Positions 45,304 through 55,714 of a stretch of DNA of 64,000 bases are shown piece after piece. Each line of letters begins with the position of its first letter. The first letter of the stretch is position 1. Origin of the DNA: Paraburkholderia madseniana (lineage in GTDB: Bacteria > Pseudomonadota > Gammaproteobacteria > Burkholderiales > Burkholderiaceae). The position numbers were made by a program, and so were the translations under genes. The notes beneath the pieces are model-generated. The model saw only the letters and a program-made list of their open reading frames with translations, was not told the DNA's origin and did no database searches. The DNA is taken from positions 62,001-126,000 of the forward strand of contig NZ_VOSW01000008.1 in assembly GCF_009690905.1 (NCBI RefSeq), given 5' to 3'.

Positions 45304-46182
45304 ATGACTCCTCTCTCCGAACTCGCGCAAGGGCAGCAGTACCCTGCCGCCGCGCTGTATGTGGTGGCCACGCCAATCGGCAACATCGCCGACGTCACGC
45401 TGCGCGCGTTGCATGTGCTCGGACTGGTGGACCGCATCGCCGCCGAAGACACCCGCAACACCGGCCAATTGCTCGCGCGCTACGGCATCTCGAAGCCGCT
45501 CGTCGCGGTTCATCAGCACAACGAGCGGGCCGCGGCGCTGCGCCTGATCGAACACCTGCAAGCGGGCGAACGCGTGGCCTACGTATCCGATGCGGGCACG
45601 CCCGGCATCTCGGACCCCGGCGCAAAACTCGTCGACGCGGTGCGCGAAGCCGGTTTCCCGGTCATTCCGCTGCCCGGCGCAAGCGCGCTCGCCACCGCAT
45701 TAAGCGCGGCCGGCGACTGGGTCGCGACGTTCTCGTTCCTCGGCTTCCTGCCGCCGAAGGCAAAAGCACGCGCCGCGGCACTGCAAGCGCTCGCGAACCA
45801 TCCGCACGCGATGGTGTTCTACGAAGCGCCGCACCGGATCGTCGAAACGGTGCAGGCGTTGGCCGACGCATTCGGCGGCGAGCGCAAGCTGCTGATCGCA
45901 CGGGAATTGACGAAGTTACATGAAGCGCTGCACCGCGGCACCCTGGCCGAAGGGCCAACGTGGCTCGCGGCCGATCCGAACCGGCAACGCGGTGAGTTCG
46001 TCCTGGTGGTGGAAGGTGCGCAGCCGGAAGCCGCTGGCGAACACGATCACGACGCGTTACTGGGCATCCTGTTGGAAGAGTTGACGGTGAGCAGCGCGGC
46101 AAAAGTTGCGGCAACCCTCACCGGTGCATCGCGCAACGCGCTCTACGCGCGCGCTTTGGCGCTTAAGAAAGACGAGGAATAA
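45304..46182 (+). CDS. rsmI: 16S rRNA (cytidine-2'-O) methyltransferase RsmI
   Basis: The 292-residue protein matches RsmI (YraL): LYVVATPIGNIADVTLRAL at the N-terminus, AEDTRNTGQLL, AYVSDAGTPGISDPG and PLPGASALATAL are the tetrapyrrole-methylase-type SAM motifs. It modifies C1402 of 16S rRNA. The start is the ATG at 45304; the much longer upstream frame is antisense to yraN. Length is typical. Confidence 0.95.
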   Translation: MTPLSELAQGQQYPAAALYVVATPIGNIADVTLRALHVLGLVDRIAAEDTRNTGQLLARYGISKPLVAVHQHNERAAALRLIEHLQAGERVAYVSDAGTPGISDPGAKLVDAVREAGFPVIPLPGASALATALSAAGDWVATFSFLGFLPPKAKARAAALQALANHPHAMVFYEAPHRIVETVQALADAFGGERKLLIARELTKLHEALHRGTLAEGPTWLAADPNRQRGEFVLVVEGAQPEAAGEHDHDALLGILLEELTVSSAAKVAATLTGASRNALYARALALKKDEE

Positions 46183-46280
46183 AGCGGACGGGAAGGGATG
46201 TGCGCCAGCGGATCAGGCTCGCAGCGCGAGCCAGGACCGCAAGGAATGAGCGGCTGCGTGCAGCCACGGTTGATGAGCAG

Positions 46281-46313
46281 AGACAAAGGGCCGCGCGAAG
46301 CGGCCCTTTGTCT
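46281..46313. terminator. Bidirectional terminator between rsmI and RlpA gene
   Basis: Fourteen-base arms AGACAAAGGGCCGC/GCGGCCCTTTGTCT with a five-base loop lie between the converging genes, with T-rich sequence in both directions. Confidence 0.88.
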
Positions 46314-46392
46314 TTCGGCGAACAACGGCGCGAGTTAGCGCCATGTTGCCCGGCGTCACGAGCGCGTCAGAGGCGCGCCCGCGGCCCCTGCA

Positions 46393-46995
46393 TTATTTCT
46401 CTGCGCTCGAACCTGAGTTCGACGCCAGCGTTTCATTCAGTTCAGCGCGTGCTTCCTGACTCGTCAACCCTTCGATCTTGACTCGCGCCGTACCGGCATG
46501 ACGCATGTCGAGCGCGGCGGCGGCGGCCATCGACAGGTCAATGATCCGGCCACGCGCATATGGGCCACGGTCGTTGATGCGCACGACAACCGAGCGCGAC
46601 GTAGCCGGATTGGTCACGCGAACATACGAGCCGAGCGGCAACGTGCGATGTGCCGCGGTCAGCGCGTGCATGTCGAAACGTTCGCCGTTGGCCGTGCGGC
46701 GGCCATGGAAGCCGCGGCCGTACCACGAGGCGCGACCGGTCTGCTGAAAGTCCGCAATGCCCGAACCGCCGTCAGTCAGCGGCTTGGCATCGGCCAGCGA
46801 CGAGCCTTTGGCGGCTGCGTCGGATGCCGGCGCGCTACCGAAAGCTTGCGGGCCGAAGGAACCTCCCTGCGCATTCTTCGTGCTCAGCGGTACGCCGCTT
46901 TCCGACGTGTTGCTCGCGCCCGGAGGCGTGGCGCAACCGGCCAGCACAAAAAAGGCAAAAAGAGTCCCCAGACCACGGGATAACCGAGTTTTCAT
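46393..46995 (-). CDS. rlpA: RlpA-like septal lipoprotein
   Basis: The 200-residue product has a lipoprotein signal ending LAGC, a low-complexity linker, then a double-psi beta-barrel with ASWYGRGFHGRRTANGE, LPLGSYVRVTN and VRINDRGPYARGRIIDLS, the RlpA signature of a lytic transglycosylase acting on denuded peptidoglycan. There is no SPOR domain, unlike E. coli RlpA. ATG 46995 gives a classic signal peptide; 47025 is possible. Confidence 0.85.
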   Translation of the reverse strand: MKTRLSRGLGTLFAFFVLAGCATPPGASNTSESGVPLSTKNAQGGSFGPQAFGSAPASDAAAKGSSLADAKPLTDGGSGIADFQQTGRASWYGRGFHGRRTANGERFDMHALTAAHRTLPLGSYVRVTNPATSRSVVVRINDRGPYARGRIIDLSMAAAAALDMRHAGTARVKIEGLTSQEARAELNETLASNSGSSAEK

Positions 46996-47634
46996 AAGAC
47001 GTGCAATCAAATTGTCGAGCCGCATCACGCGAAAAGTTGAGCGTGTTGCCTGCGACTCCGGCGGCAATGGACGACAACGCGCCGCGCAGAAAAGCGCAGT
47101 ACGTCAAAGCCCGGATGCGGCTTACCCAGCCGCTACCGCACGGTTAATTTTCACGTCTGGCGCAACCTGTCCCCGGCAGCCTGACCAGACCCCACATGCC
47201 GCCATCGAACGTGGCAAACACGTTCTTGCACGCGGAACTCAGCGCGCAGGAACAGCGGCGTAGGCCCCACCCAGCGTCACGGAATTTAAGTCCGTTGCAG
47301 GCGCGCGGCGCCTGGCTGGGTAAGACGTGTGCATCGAATGCATCGATACCTGATGGCCGCCCAAAACTGCGACAGCCCATACTTGAGTGGCAATCCGCGT
47401 GCCCATTTTTGATGGGGACGCATCGCCGTGTGGCATGCACAATTCCTTGTGCATGGAGGCCATTATACCCAAAAGAAAATTTTGGGATGGCAAGCGACTG
47501 AAAACCTTGATGAATTTTCACTCTTGCTGCAAAAATGGGCAGCTCAAAGCCCGCTGCAGCGGGGCCTCAGCGCCCTCGACGAGCGTCGACGAGACGCCGG
47601 TACAATCAACGTTTTTCCAGCGGCGCCGTCATCC
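46996..47634. other. Intergenic region with a palindrome
   Basis: About 640 bases between the divergent RlpA and metallo-hydrolase genes. A CATGCACAA/TTGTGCATG inverted repeat (47434-47442 and 47447-47455, 4-base loop) may be an operator. The open frame from 47428 that extends the hydrolase gene has no homologous look. Confidence 0.45.
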
Positions 47635-48279
47635 ATGAAAGTCACCTTGATCCCCGTTACGCCGTTCCAGCAGAACAGTTCGCTGCTCGTTTGCGAGGCA
47701 ACCGGACGCGCGGCCGTCGTCGATCCGGGCGGCGACCTGGATGTCATCCAGGGTGAAATCGCACGCCAGAATGTGACGGTCGAAAAAGTATTCCTCACGC
47801 ATGGGCACATCGATCACTGTGCCGGTGCGAAGACACTCGCCACGCACTACGGCGTGCCGATCGAAGGGCCGCATCCCGACGAAAGTTTCTGGCTCGACAA
47901 GCTGCCGGATCAAAGCACGCGCTTCGGCTTTCCTGCTGCCGAGGCATTCGGGCCGGATCGCTGGCTGCAAGACGGCGAGACCGTGCAATTCGGCGACGAA
48001 ACCCTCGAGGTCTATCACTGTCCCGGCCACACGCCAGGCCACGTGGTGTTCTTCAGCCGCGCACATCGGCTCGCGCTGGTGGGTGACGTGCTGTTCGCCG
48101 GATCGATCGGCCGCACGGATTTTCCGCGCGGCAATCACGCCGACCTGGTCCGCGCGATCCGCGAAAAACTCTGGCCGCTCGGCGACGACGTCACCTTCGT
48201 TCCGGGTCACGGTCCCACCTCGACGTTCGGCACTGAGCGCCGCACCAATCCGTATGTCGCCGACGGAGTCAAAGCATGA
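47635..48279 (+). CDS. Metallo-beta-lactamase-fold hydrolase (GloB-like)
   Basis: The 214-residue protein shows the complete metal site [11 protein letters not shown] near 55-65, [16 protein letters not shown] and a final [12 protein letters not shown], the layout of small glyoxalase-II-like hydrolases (YcbL type). It likely cleaves thioesters such as S-lactoylglutathione. ATG 47635 starts the conserved [14 protein letters not shown]. The stop overlaps the next start (ATGA). Confidence 0.92.
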   Translation: MKVTLIPVTPFQQNSSLLVCEATGRAAVVDPGGDLDVIQGEIARQNVTVEKVFLTHGHIDHCAGAKTLATHYGVPIEGPHPDESFWLDKLPDQSTRFGFPAAEAFGPDRWLQDGETVQFGDETLEVYHCPGHTPGHVVFFSRAHRLALVGDVLFAGSIGRTDFPRGNHADLVRAIREKLWPLGDDVTFVPGHGPTSTFGTERRTNPYVADGVKA

Positions 48280-48905
48280 GCAGCGAAATCTACGTGAGCA
48301 CCGATGTCGAAGCGGACGGCCCGATTCCCGGCCCGCATTCGATGCTCAGTTTCGCCTCCGCCGCGTACACGGAAGACAAGCAGTTGATCGCCACCTTCTC
48401 CGCGAATCTCGAATTGCTCGACGGCGCCAAGCCGCATCCGGTGCAGGAAGCATGGTGGAAGACGCAGCCGGAAGCGTGGGAAGCCTGCCGCAAGGATTTG
48501 CAGGATCCACTGGCCGCGCTGACGGCCTATGTCGAATGGGTGGAGGCGCTGCCGGGCAAGCCGGTGTTCGTGGCGATGCCGGCCGGTTTCGACTTCACCT
48601 ATATGTTCTGGTACATGATGCGGTTTGTCGGCCGCTGCCCGTTTTCGTGGTCGGCGCTCGACATCAAGACACTGGCCTTCGCACTGACTGGCCTGCCGTA
48701 CCGCAAGAACATCAAGCCGCGCTTCCCGAAGCACTGGTTCGACGAACATCCGCACACGCATGTCGCGCTGGATGACGCGATCGAACAGGGCGCGCTTTTC
48801 TGCAACATGCTCAAGGATCTGCGCGCGGTCCAGGCAGCCACGCTGGTGGCCGCTAAAGATGGGGACGGCTCAGGACAAAACGCCGCTGAGGAACCGGCAA
48901 ATTAG
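48276..48905 (+). CDS. DEDD-type 3'-5' exonuclease
   Basis: The 209-residue protein begins with [10 protein letters not shown] (Asp10/Glu12) and has AGFDFTYM and [10 protein letters not shown] (His-Asp), the ExoI/II/III motifs of a DEDDh nuclease. Substrate may be RNA or DNA. It is coupled to the hydrolase gene by a four-base overlap. Length is right for a single-domain enzyme. Confidence 0.82.
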   Translation: MSSEIYVSTDVEADGPIPGPHSMLSFASAAYTEDKQLIATFSANLELLDGAKPHPVQEAWWKTQPEAWEACRKDLQDPLAALTAYVEWVEALPGKPVFVAMPAGFDFTYMFWYMMRFVGRCPFSWSALDIKTLAFALTGLPYRKNIKPRFPKHWFDEHPHTHVALDDAIEQGALFCNMLKDLRAVQAATLVAAKDGDGSGQNAAEEPAN

Positions 48906-48995
48906 GTAATCTCCCTCGCCGAAGCCGTTTTACATTGCGTTTCGTTTTCGAGACCTCTACCATGCGTTGATAGGGCGACGCCAACGGAGGCGCAG

Positions 48996-49454
48996 TTGAC
49001 ACTCGATACGTTCTCTCAAAAAATCCTGCGCCTGCTGCAGCTCGACGCACGCCGGTCCGTGCAAGAAATTTCCGACCAGGTCGGCCTGTCGAGCACCCCG
49101 TGCTGGCGCCGTATCAAGGATATGGAGCAATCAGGGGTGATCCAGCGCTACACGGCATTGCTGGATCGCGAAAAGCTGGGGCTGCACGTCTGCGCGCTCG
49201 CGCATATCCATCTCACGCGCCACACCGAGGGCGGGGTCGAACAGTTCGAGCGGGAAATCGCTACCTGCCCGGAGGTCACCGAGTGCTACAGCACGACCGG
49301 CGAATCCGATTACATCCTCAAGATCGTCGCGCCGGACATCAAGGCGTACGACAGCTTTCTGCACGAACGCATATTCAAGATTCCCGCAGTCGCGCAAGTG
49401 CGCACGAGCGTCGTGCTGCGCGAGATCAAATTCGATACGCAATTGCCGCTGTGA
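48996..49454 (+). CDS. Lrp/AsnC family regulator
   Basis: The 152-residue protein has an N-terminal HTH (SVQEISDQVGLSSTPCWRRIKDME) and a C-terminal RAM ligand domain (CPEVTECYSTTGESDYILKIV). A TTG start with GGAGGCGC upstream fits. Probably controls amino-acid metabolism; target genes are not evident here. Confidence 0.9.
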   Translation: MTLDTFSQKILRLLQLDARRSVQEISDQVGLSSTPCWRRIKDMEQSGVIQRYTALLDREKLGLHVCALAHIHLTRHTEGGVEQFEREIATCPEVTECYSTTGESDYILKIVAPDIKAYDSFLHERIFKIPAVAQVRTSVVLREIKFDTQLPL

Positions 49455-49468
49455 GACTGTAACCGCAC

Positions 49469-50713
49469 TCACGTGGCGCTATGCGGTTGCTCAGCCTTGG
49501 CGCTGGCGATGGCCTCGCCGGGCCCTGCTTCCGTCGAGACGCCGCTTTCGGCCTGCAGTACGTCCACCCCCTGCAGCACGTCCAGCTTGCGGGCACCGAG
49601 ACGGCGCCTGAGCGCGTCAAGATCGACACGAGCCAGACACGGCACATCGCTTTCGGCCGTGCGTGAGCCCGGCGCCGGCAAAACCACTTCGACATCGAGT
49701 CCCGTGCTCAAGTAGTGCATATTGACCGACGCTGCCTTCACGTCACCCACGGCGAACGCCGCGTTGACAACGGCAACGACCCGCTCCCGGGTCGGCAGAT
49801 TGACGGGCGGGCGCGCAACCGCGTCGTTCTCCGGGTCGACATGGATCAGCGCGTCGAGCACGCGGTTGTCGGCCAGCACGCGCAAGCGCGCCGATTCGGC
49901 GATGTAGTGCCCTTCCGATACCGAGATCAGCGGGTCGACCAGAATATGCGCATCGACAAGCGCAAAGTCACCCATCTTGCGGGTGCGCATTTCATGCACG
50001 TCGCGTACGCCGGGCGTCGCGAGCAATAGCGCGCGCATGTCGGTGGAGGTGGCTTCGTCGAGCGCGCGGTCGGAAAGATCTTGCAGCGCGTCCCAGCCGA
50101 ACATCCAGCCCATGCGCGCCACCATGAAACCGACAATCGCCGCGGCGATCGGATCGAGCAGACGCACGCCTGCGAGGCTGCCGATAATGCCAATCGCGAC
50201 CACCAATGACGAAGCGGCGTCCGAGCGTGCGTGCCATGCGTTCGCAATCAACATCGCTGAACGCACGCGTTGCGCTTCGCGCAGCATGTAGCGAAACAGG
50301 CTTTCCTTGAAAATCAGCACCAGCACAGCCACCGCGAGCGCGCTCATATGCACGGCAGGGATGCTTTGCAAATCGGCGAGACGCGTGCCGGCACGCCACA
50401 ACATACCGACGCCGACCACAATCAGCAGCGCACCCAAAAACAATGACGCAACCGTTTCATAGCGGCTATGTCCGTAATTGTGATCCGCGTCGGGCTTGGC
50501 GCCGCTGTGCCGATTAGCGATTAGCACGACAAAATCGGAAATCAGATCGGCTAACGAATGGATACCGTCGGCGACCAGCGCCTGCGAATGGGCAAACACC
50601 CCGATGACGATTTGCAGCGCCATCAGCACCGTATTGAGCGCAATACTGACAAAGGTACTTTTGCGCGCGACGCGATGTTTCTCGACGGACTGGACGGCGG
50701 CGGTGGAAGGCAT
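49469..50713 (-). CDS. Cation diffusion facilitator metal transporter
   Basis: The 414-residue protein has six TM segments in the first 220 residues, with metal-site signatures HSLADLISD near 52 and HARSDAASS near 161, and a cytosolic C-terminal domain (about 225-320). It exports Zn2+ or Fe2+/Co2+ type cations in exchange for protons. The last ~100 residues are an extra Burkholderia-type extension without clear function. Confidence 0.9.
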   Translation of the reverse strand: MPSTAAVQSVEKHRVARKSTFVSIALNTVLMALQIVIGVFAHSQALVADGIHSLADLISDFVVLIANRHSGAKPDADHNYGHSRYETVASLFLGALLIVVGVGMLWRAGTRLADLQSIPAVHMSALAVAVLVLIFKESLFRYMLREAQRVRSAMLIANAWHARSDAASSLVVAIGIIGSLAGVRLLDPIAAAIVGFMVARMGWMFGWDALQDLSDRALDEATSTDMRALLLATPGVRDVHEMRTRKMGDFALVDAHILVDPLISVSEGHYIAESARLRVLADNRVLDALIHVDPENDAVARPPVNLPTRERVVAVVNAAFAVGDVKAASVNMHYLSTGLDVEVVLPAPGSRTAESDVPCLARVDLDALRRRLGARKLDVLQGVDVLQAESGVSTEAGPGEAIASAKAEQPHSAT

Positions 50714-50888
50714 CTCTGAAACGACGTGAAGAGTTCAATGCCTGTATTCTACCCGGCCCATCTTGATATGCACTGGATAAACCACAAAAAAACCTTTTAA
50801 ATCAGACGCTTATCTAAACGAAAAGCATTCGCATTCCAGTTTCATGGAACGCGTGTGACAAAGAGTCACGGCAATTTGCAGCGACAAT

Positions 50889-50923
50889 AAAAAAACCGCG
50901 CCCTGACGGTACGCGGTTTTTTT
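50889..50923. terminator. Terminator after the H-NS-like gene
   Basis: Twelve-base arms AAAAAAACCGCG/CGCGGTTTTTTT with an 11-base loop give T-runs in both orientations; it lies about 50 bases past the H-NS-like stop. Confidence 0.88.
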
Positions 50924-50970
50924 CTGGTAACAGCAGGCGCTATATGCGCCACTGATTGACCGTATAACTA

Positions 50971-51273
50971 TTACTTCTGGATCAGAAATTTCTCGCGATC
51001 CAGACCTGCGATCCAGCGCGGCGGCTTGCCGCGGCCCGACCACGTGCTACCGCTATCCGGATCACGATACTTCGGCGCGACGCCTGCACGCGGACGACCG
51101 GCCTTAGCAGCCTTGGCACCACGGCCACCACCGAGTTCAGTCAGCGAAATGCCGTAATCGGCCATTTTCTGCTTGATCTCATTCAACACTTCTGCATATT
51201 CACGCGACTTTGCTTCTTCGATCTGCTTTTCGAGCTTCTCGCGCTGGGCGAGTAGTTCCTTGTAGGAAGACAT
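50971..51273 (-). CDS. H-NS-family nucleoid protein
   Basis: The 100-residue protein has an N-terminal oligomerising coiled coil (YKELLAQREKLEKQIEEAK) and a C-terminal AT-binding region with RPRAG and the core YRDPDSGSTWSGRGKPPRWI. Such proteins silence AT-rich foreign DNA, so it may silence the island to the left. Start MSSYKELL with GGAA upstream. Burkholderia genomes carry several such genes. Confidence 0.92.
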   Translation of the reverse strand: MSSYKELLAQREKLEKQIEEAKSREYAEVLNEIKQKMADYGISLTELGGGRGAKAAKAGRPRAGVAPKYRDPDSGSTWSGRGKPPRWIAGLDREKFLIQK

Positions 51274-51668
51274 AGGTTCCCTTGTGGTTTGGATAAATGA
51301 CTGCCAGTCTTAAGCCAGCTTGCCCTTTGAAGTGATCATGCCTCGGAATTTGATGGCGAGATTAACACAAAATAGAAAGACTACAAAAGCGCCGTCGTAA
51401 AATTAATCTCAATTCGTTTCAAAAAATTTCACTCCGACGCGATGTTACGCAGACCCTTTCAAATAGCTAATTTTCGCATTCCGCTGAAAAGCATGGTCGC
51501 ACATCGATCATTATTGGATTAATTATCAAAAAATGAAATTTAAGATAAAAAAATTGTCCCAACATTTCATGCCATGAAAGCTTTAACATGAAACGTCGGA
51601 ACATATTACGACCCGTGCTCTGCCTTGTTATTGCGGCATGAGTGTTTTCCCGAAACAGCAATCGAAAC
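51274..51668. other. AT-rich region upstream of the H-NS-like gene
   Basis: About 395 AT-rich bases without a gene, an expected promoter/silencer region for an H-NS-type gene. No clear promoter could be picked. Confidence 0.45.
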
Positions 51669-52379
51669 TTAATTAGCGTGGCGCTGGATGCAATCTTCGA
51701 GCGCCGCATGCAAGGTTTCGGTATTGCGTTTCGCATCGTCGAAGACAAAACGGGTACGCGCGCCGTCCAGCTTCAGATCAGCGCCATAGCGATCGACGCC
51801 GAGCAGTTGAAGTCCACTGGCGCCCGGGGAATGACCGGCGAAATGTTCGATCAGCGCATTTTCTTCATCGAAGCCGAGTGGCGGCAGTGGATCGAGTTCG
51901 GCGCCGTCGAGCCAGCCCATCGCACCGAAGCCGCCGATGTAGCGCAGCCGCTCGAGCCTCATTGCCCAGAACGTGAAATCGCCGAGAACCAGATACCGTT
52001 CGGCGTCCGGGTGATAGCGCAGATAGCGCTGTACGACTTCGGGGGTCGAGTCGACCGGTTCGAACGTGCCGAGCAAGGTGACGCGCTGGCCGCTCAGCAC
52101 GTCGCCGTCCGGTGCGTCGACGACCAGAAAGCCGGCGCGCGGGTCGGCGTGCAGGTTGTGCGTATGCTCGGCGAGCCGGCTCACGAGGATCGTCGGACGA
52201 TGCCGCGGATCCGGCGCGAACGGCAGCACCGAAGGATAAGGAAAGCCTTCCGGCTGACGCGCGTGAGTTGCGAGCGTACCGATAGCGGCCATATGAAGCA
52301 GATGCAGCGGTGCGTGAGCGGGAATGTTCAAGTTCGCGTTCCTCGATGGCCAGGCATTGGATCGATCTGCTCCAAGCAT
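51669..52379 (-). CDS. HugZ-like split-barrel protein (pyridoxamine oxidase fold)
   Basis: The 236-residue protein has an N-terminal FMN-split-barrel region (GTLATHARQPEGFPYPSVLPFA, FLVVDAPDGDVLSGQRVTLLG) and a C-terminal DUF2470-like domain (ALIEHFAGHSPGASGLQLLGVDRYGADL), the architecture of HugZ-type heme-utilisation proteins. It may bind heme or flavin. ATG 52379 is used; an internal start near 52325 is also possible. Confidence 0.78.
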   Translation of the reverse strand: MLGADRSNAWPSRNANLNIPAHAPLHLLHMAAIGTLATHARQPEGFPYPSVLPFAPDPRHRPTILVSRLAEHTHNLHADPRAGFLVVDAPDGDVLSGQRVTLLGTFEPVDSTPEVVQRYLRYHPDAERYLVLGDFTFWAMRLERLRYIGGFGAMGWLDGAELDPLPPLGFDEENALIEHFAGHSPGASGLQLLGVDRYGADLKLDGARTRFVFDDAKRNTETLHAALEDCIQRHAN

Positions 52380-52456
52380 AAGACAGCGCGCTTCGTTAGA
52401 ATCGGAAATTCGCTTTCAACGCGCTTTCTCACGCGTTCTCCCTCCTCGAGATTTCC

Positions 52457-53668
52457 GTGTCCGACCGCTCCGCCGAATTCGTCACTCTCCCCGCTGCTCA
52501 TCGCGATCTCTCCGACACCGCGCGGCAGCGCGCCCGTATCGCCACGATGGCGCTGTTCTTCATCGCCGGCATGATGTACGCGTCTTGGGGCGTGCACGTG
52601 CCGACAGTGCGCGACCGCTTCCATTTGAACGCGGCGATGCTCTCCTACGCACTGCTTGCTCTCGCCGGTGGCTCGATCGGCGCAATGGCGGCGAATGCGT
52701 CCTGGATTGCGCGGGTCGGCACGCGCCGGGCCTGTCTGACGGGCGGTCTGGTGATGTCGGCATGTGCGGTGCTGATCCTGATCGTGCCGGCTTACTGGAT
52801 GTTGCTGATCGTGCTGGCCGTCTTCGGTGCGGGCATGGCCACGCTCGACGTCGCGATGAACGCGGAAGCCAGCGCTGTCGAGAAAACGCTCGGCAAGCCG
52901 ATCATGTCAGCGCTGCACGGCATGTTCAGCGTCGGCGGAATGGTCGGCGCGGCGGTGGGCGGCGTCCTGTTGTCGCGCGGCATGGCGCCGGCTGTGCATC
53001 TCACGCTGGCCGCGGCGATCAGCGCGCTGGTGCTGATTGCGGCCTGCCCTTCCGTACTGCCGCACGTGCCCCACGCCGACCATCCCGACGCCGCCACGCC
53101 GCGCGCCAACCGCTGGCGATCGCCGGCCTTGTGGGCGCTCGGTGCCATGGCGCTGGTCGCGCTGATCGCCGAAGGTGCGATGTACGACTGGGCTACCGTC
53201 TACATGCGCGACGTCGTGCTGTCCACGCCGGCCCTCGCGAGCGCGGCCTACGCGGCGTTTTCGGGCGGAATGGCGGCGGCGCGTTTCGCCGGCGACGCCG
53301 TGCGCGCCCGCTTCGGCGCACCGCAACTGGTGATGGCGAGCGCGTCGCTTGCCTGCGCGGGGATGGTCGGCGCACTGCTGCTGCCGAATCCGGTCATCGC
53401 CCTCATCGGCTTCACGCTGATGGGTCTCGGCCTCGCGAACATGATGCCCGTGCTGTTTGCGGCCGCTGCGAGCGTCAAAGGCATTCACGCGGCCGAAGGA
53501 CTCGCGCATGTCGCCGGGCTGGCGTACTTCGGGCTGCTGCTCGGGCCCGTGATCATCGGCGCAGTGACGCAGGCGACCAGCTTGCCGATCGGATTGTCCG
53601 TGGTGGCCCTGTGTTCGGCGCTGATCGCGATCGCGGGTCCGAAGGTGCTGCGGCGTTTGAAGATCTGA
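52457..53668 (+). CDS. Major facilitator superfamily transporter (YbjJ-like)
   Basis: The 403-residue protein has about 12 TM segments and MFS motifs such as RVGTRRACLTGG near 90-101, with a DVAMNAEASAVEKTLG segment typical of the YbjJ/fucose-permease-like subgroup. Substrate unknown. It starts at GTG 52457 and diverges from the HugZ-like gene. Confidence 0.85.
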   Translation: MSDRSAEFVTLPAAHRDLSDTARQRARIATMALFFIAGMMYASWGVHVPTVRDRFHLNAAMLSYALLALAGGSIGAMAANASWIARVGTRRACLTGGLVMSACAVLILIVPAYWMLLIVLAVFGAGMATLDVAMNAEASAVEKTLGKPIMSALHGMFSVGGMVGAAVGGVLLSRGMAPAVHLTLAAAISALVLIAACPSVLPHVPHADHPDAATPRANRWRSPALWALGAMALVALIAEGAMYDWATVYMRDVVLSTPALASAAYAAFSGGMAAARFAGDAVRARFGAPQLVMASASLACAGMVGALLLPNPVIALIGFTLMGLGLANMMPVLFAAAASVKGIHAAEGLAHVAGLAYFGLLLGPVIIGAVTQATSLPIGLSVVALCSALIAIAGPKVLRRLKI

Positions 53669-53925
53669 CGCAGACGCGCGCTGCTGTTGCATCGGCGGGC
53701 GTCACGCCATATGAAAACCCGCGTTCTTACGTTACGTTACGCGCGGCCTGAACGCTGATGTGTTCCCCGCCACATCGGCGGCATCAACACCTTCATCGCG
53801 TCACGCACCCTCTCCCAACCTCTTGATTTGTATGACCTTACTCATCGAATCGAGCATGCGAACACAAGTGGCATAGGCCTTGCAGTTAGCTTCCCAGCAA
53901 TTTTCAAATTACGGGGGAGCAGACC

Positions 53926-55623
53926 ATGAATCGCAATTTCAAACTGTCGGCGATCGCCATGTGCGTGACGTCGATGATCTTACTGACCGGATGCGGAAGC
54001 ACGTTGACCGTCCCGAGCGCCAAGGCCGGGGCGGGTAGTGGTTCCGGCAGCGGCTCGGGCTCTGGTTCGGGAAGCGGCTCGGGAGGCGGAACGCCGACGC
54101 CTACTCCGACACCGACGCCGACGCCTACTCCGACTCCGACTCCGACTCCGACACCGACACCGACACCGACGCCGACGCCGACGCCCACGCCGACACCGAC
54201 GCCGACACCCACTCCGACGCCCACTCCGACGCCGACGCCCACTCCGACGCCGACACCGACGCCCACTCCGACACCAACGCCGACACCAACGCCGACACCA
54301 ACGCCGACCAGCGCCAATCCGATCGGCGTCGTCGTCCAGAACACCAGCAACGTGCTGACCACAGCCGGCCAAACCGTCTCCTCGATCGGCAGCCAGATCG
54401 GCCTCACGCCGATCCCCGGCGCGAACCCGGCCACCACGACCGCGCTCGGCAACGTCGTCTCGAATCTCGGCGCCGGTGTCACCGCAGTCGGCACGGGTGC
54501 GGCGAACGGCCTCGGCCAGCTCGGCAATTCCACCGATCCGCTCGGCACGACGCTGGCGAGCAGCGGCGGCCTGATTTATAACGCAGGCCAGGCCGTCAAC
54601 AGCGCCGGTCAGCTCGTGACGAGTCTCGGCAGCGGTCCCACCGCACCGCTCAGTCCGCTGACCACGCCGCTCGGCAGCACGGTCTCGACGCTCGGCATTG
54701 CAGTCAGCAGCCTTGGCACGCAACTGAGCTCGCAGCCGACGAACGGCCAGATCCAGCAAGTGACGCAAACCGTCAGCACCGCGATCACGCCGATCACCGC
54801 CACACTCGCGCAAACGACCCAAACCGTCGGCGATACGACCGGACTCGGCGCACCGCTGAACGGTTTGCTGTCGACCATCGGTCACGGCCTCGACACCGCG
54901 GGCAGCCAGGTCAGCAGCGCGACCAACAACCCGATCGGCCAGAACCTCGGCAATGTCGTGACCAAGCTCGGCGACACGGTCACGTCCGCCGGCGGCCTGC
55001 TGACAGCGGGCGGCACAAGCAGCAGCAACCCGCTCGGCGGCCTCACCGGCATCCTGAATCCGGGCGGCAGCGGTGGCGCAACGGGCAATCCGCTGGCGCC
55101 GTTGACCAGCATTCTCACCGCGTTGCCCGGCACCTTGAGCGGCGGCCTGACCGGCGGCAGCGGTTCGGGCAGCCCGCTTGCGCCAATTACCAGCGTCCTT
55201 AGCACGGTGACCGGCAGTCTCGGTGGCCTCGGCGGCAGCTCGGGTAGCAGCCCGCTTGCCCCCCTGACCAGCGTCCTCAACACCGTGACTGGCAGTCTCG
55301 GTGGCCTCGGCGGTAGCTCAGGCAGCAGCCCGCTTGCACCGCTGACCGGTGTGCTGAACTCGGTCACGGGCGCATTGAGCGGGGGGACCGGCGGCAGCGG
55401 CAACCCGCTGGCACCGGTGACGTCGGCAGTGTCGTCGCTGACAGGCGCGCTCGGGTCGGCTGCGGGCTCGGGCGGCACTGGCAGTACCAGCAACCCGCTT
55501 GCGCCGATCACCGGTCTGCTGGGCACTGTCACCGGCGCATTGACCGGTTCGGGGACCTCGACCGGCGGCACCACGGGCGGTGGCTTGCTCGGCGGTCTGG
55601 CCGGCCTGACGAGCAAGAAGTAA
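53926..55623 (+). CDS. Lipoprotein with Thr-Pro repeat and serine/glycine-rich repeats
   Basis: The 565-residue protein has a lipobox LLTGC (Cys23), a Gly-Ser run at 37-55, 36 Thr-Pro dipeptides, then a long low-complexity region with repeated [16 protein letters not shown] blocks that could form fibres. It is probably a surface or envelope lipoprotein; in Burkholderia similar proteins are called collagen-like or hypothetical. The Thr-Pro stretch is encoded by 36 near-identical hexamers, so its length may vary between strains. No enzymatic domain is seen. Confidence 0.85.
   Translation: MNRNFKLSAIAMCVTSMILLTGCGSTLTVPSAKAGAGSGSGSGSGSGSGSGSGGGTPTPTPTPTPTPTPTPTPTPTPTPTPTPTPTPTPTPTPTPTPTPTPTPTPTPTPTPTPTPTPTPTPTPTPTPTSANPIGVVVQNTSNVLTTAGQTVSSIGSQIGLTPIPGANPATTTALGNVVSNLGAGVTAVGTGAANGLGQLGNSTDPLGTTLASSGGLIYNAGQAVNSAGQLVTSLGSGPTAPLSPLTTPLGSTVSTLGIAVSSLGTQLSSQPTNGQIQQVTQTVSTAITPITATLAQTTQTVGDTTGLGAPLNGLLSTIGHGLDTAGSQVSSATNNPIGQNLGNVVTKLGDTVTSAGGLLTAGGTSSSNPLGGLTGILNPGGSGGATGNPLAPLTSILTALPGTLSGGLTGGSGSGSPLAPITSVLSTVTGSLGGLGGSSGSSPLAPLTSVLNTVTGSLGGLGGSSGSSPLAPLTGVLNSVTGALSGGTGGSGNPLAPVTSAVSSLTGALGSAAGSGGTGSTSNPLAPITGLLGTVTGALTGSGTSTGGTTGGGLLGGLAGLTSKK
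54091..54306. repeat. 36 tandem hexanucleotides coding Thr-Pro
   Basis: Thirty-six ACNCCN-type hexamers in a row in the reading frame of the lipoprotein. A multiple of six keeps the frame at any copy number, so length changes alter the protein without ending it. Confidence 0.95.
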
Positions 55624-55679
55624 CGAATACGAATAACGACAGCAAATAAAGACGCGAAAAAACAAGCGTCGAAGGGGGG

Positions 55680-55713
55680 CGGCGAGCCGGGTCAACCGGC
55701 TCGCCGTTTTTTT
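55680..55713. terminator. Terminator between converging lipoprotein and cupin genes
   Basis: Eleven-base arms CGGCGAGCCGG/CCGGCTCGCCG with a five-base loop followed by seven T residues, 57 bases past the lipoprotein stop. Confidence 0.9.
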
Positions 55714-55714
55714 G

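Noticed and set aside
52324..53751. 475-codon plus-strand frame over the MFS gene
   Set aside because: Highly arginine/alanine-rich and without domains; the overlapping frame from 52457 has transporter motifs.
53904..54548. Minus-strand frame of Gly-Val repeats
   Set aside because: It is the antisense of the Thr-Pro repeat; the plus-strand lipoprotein has a signal peptide, start context and terminator.
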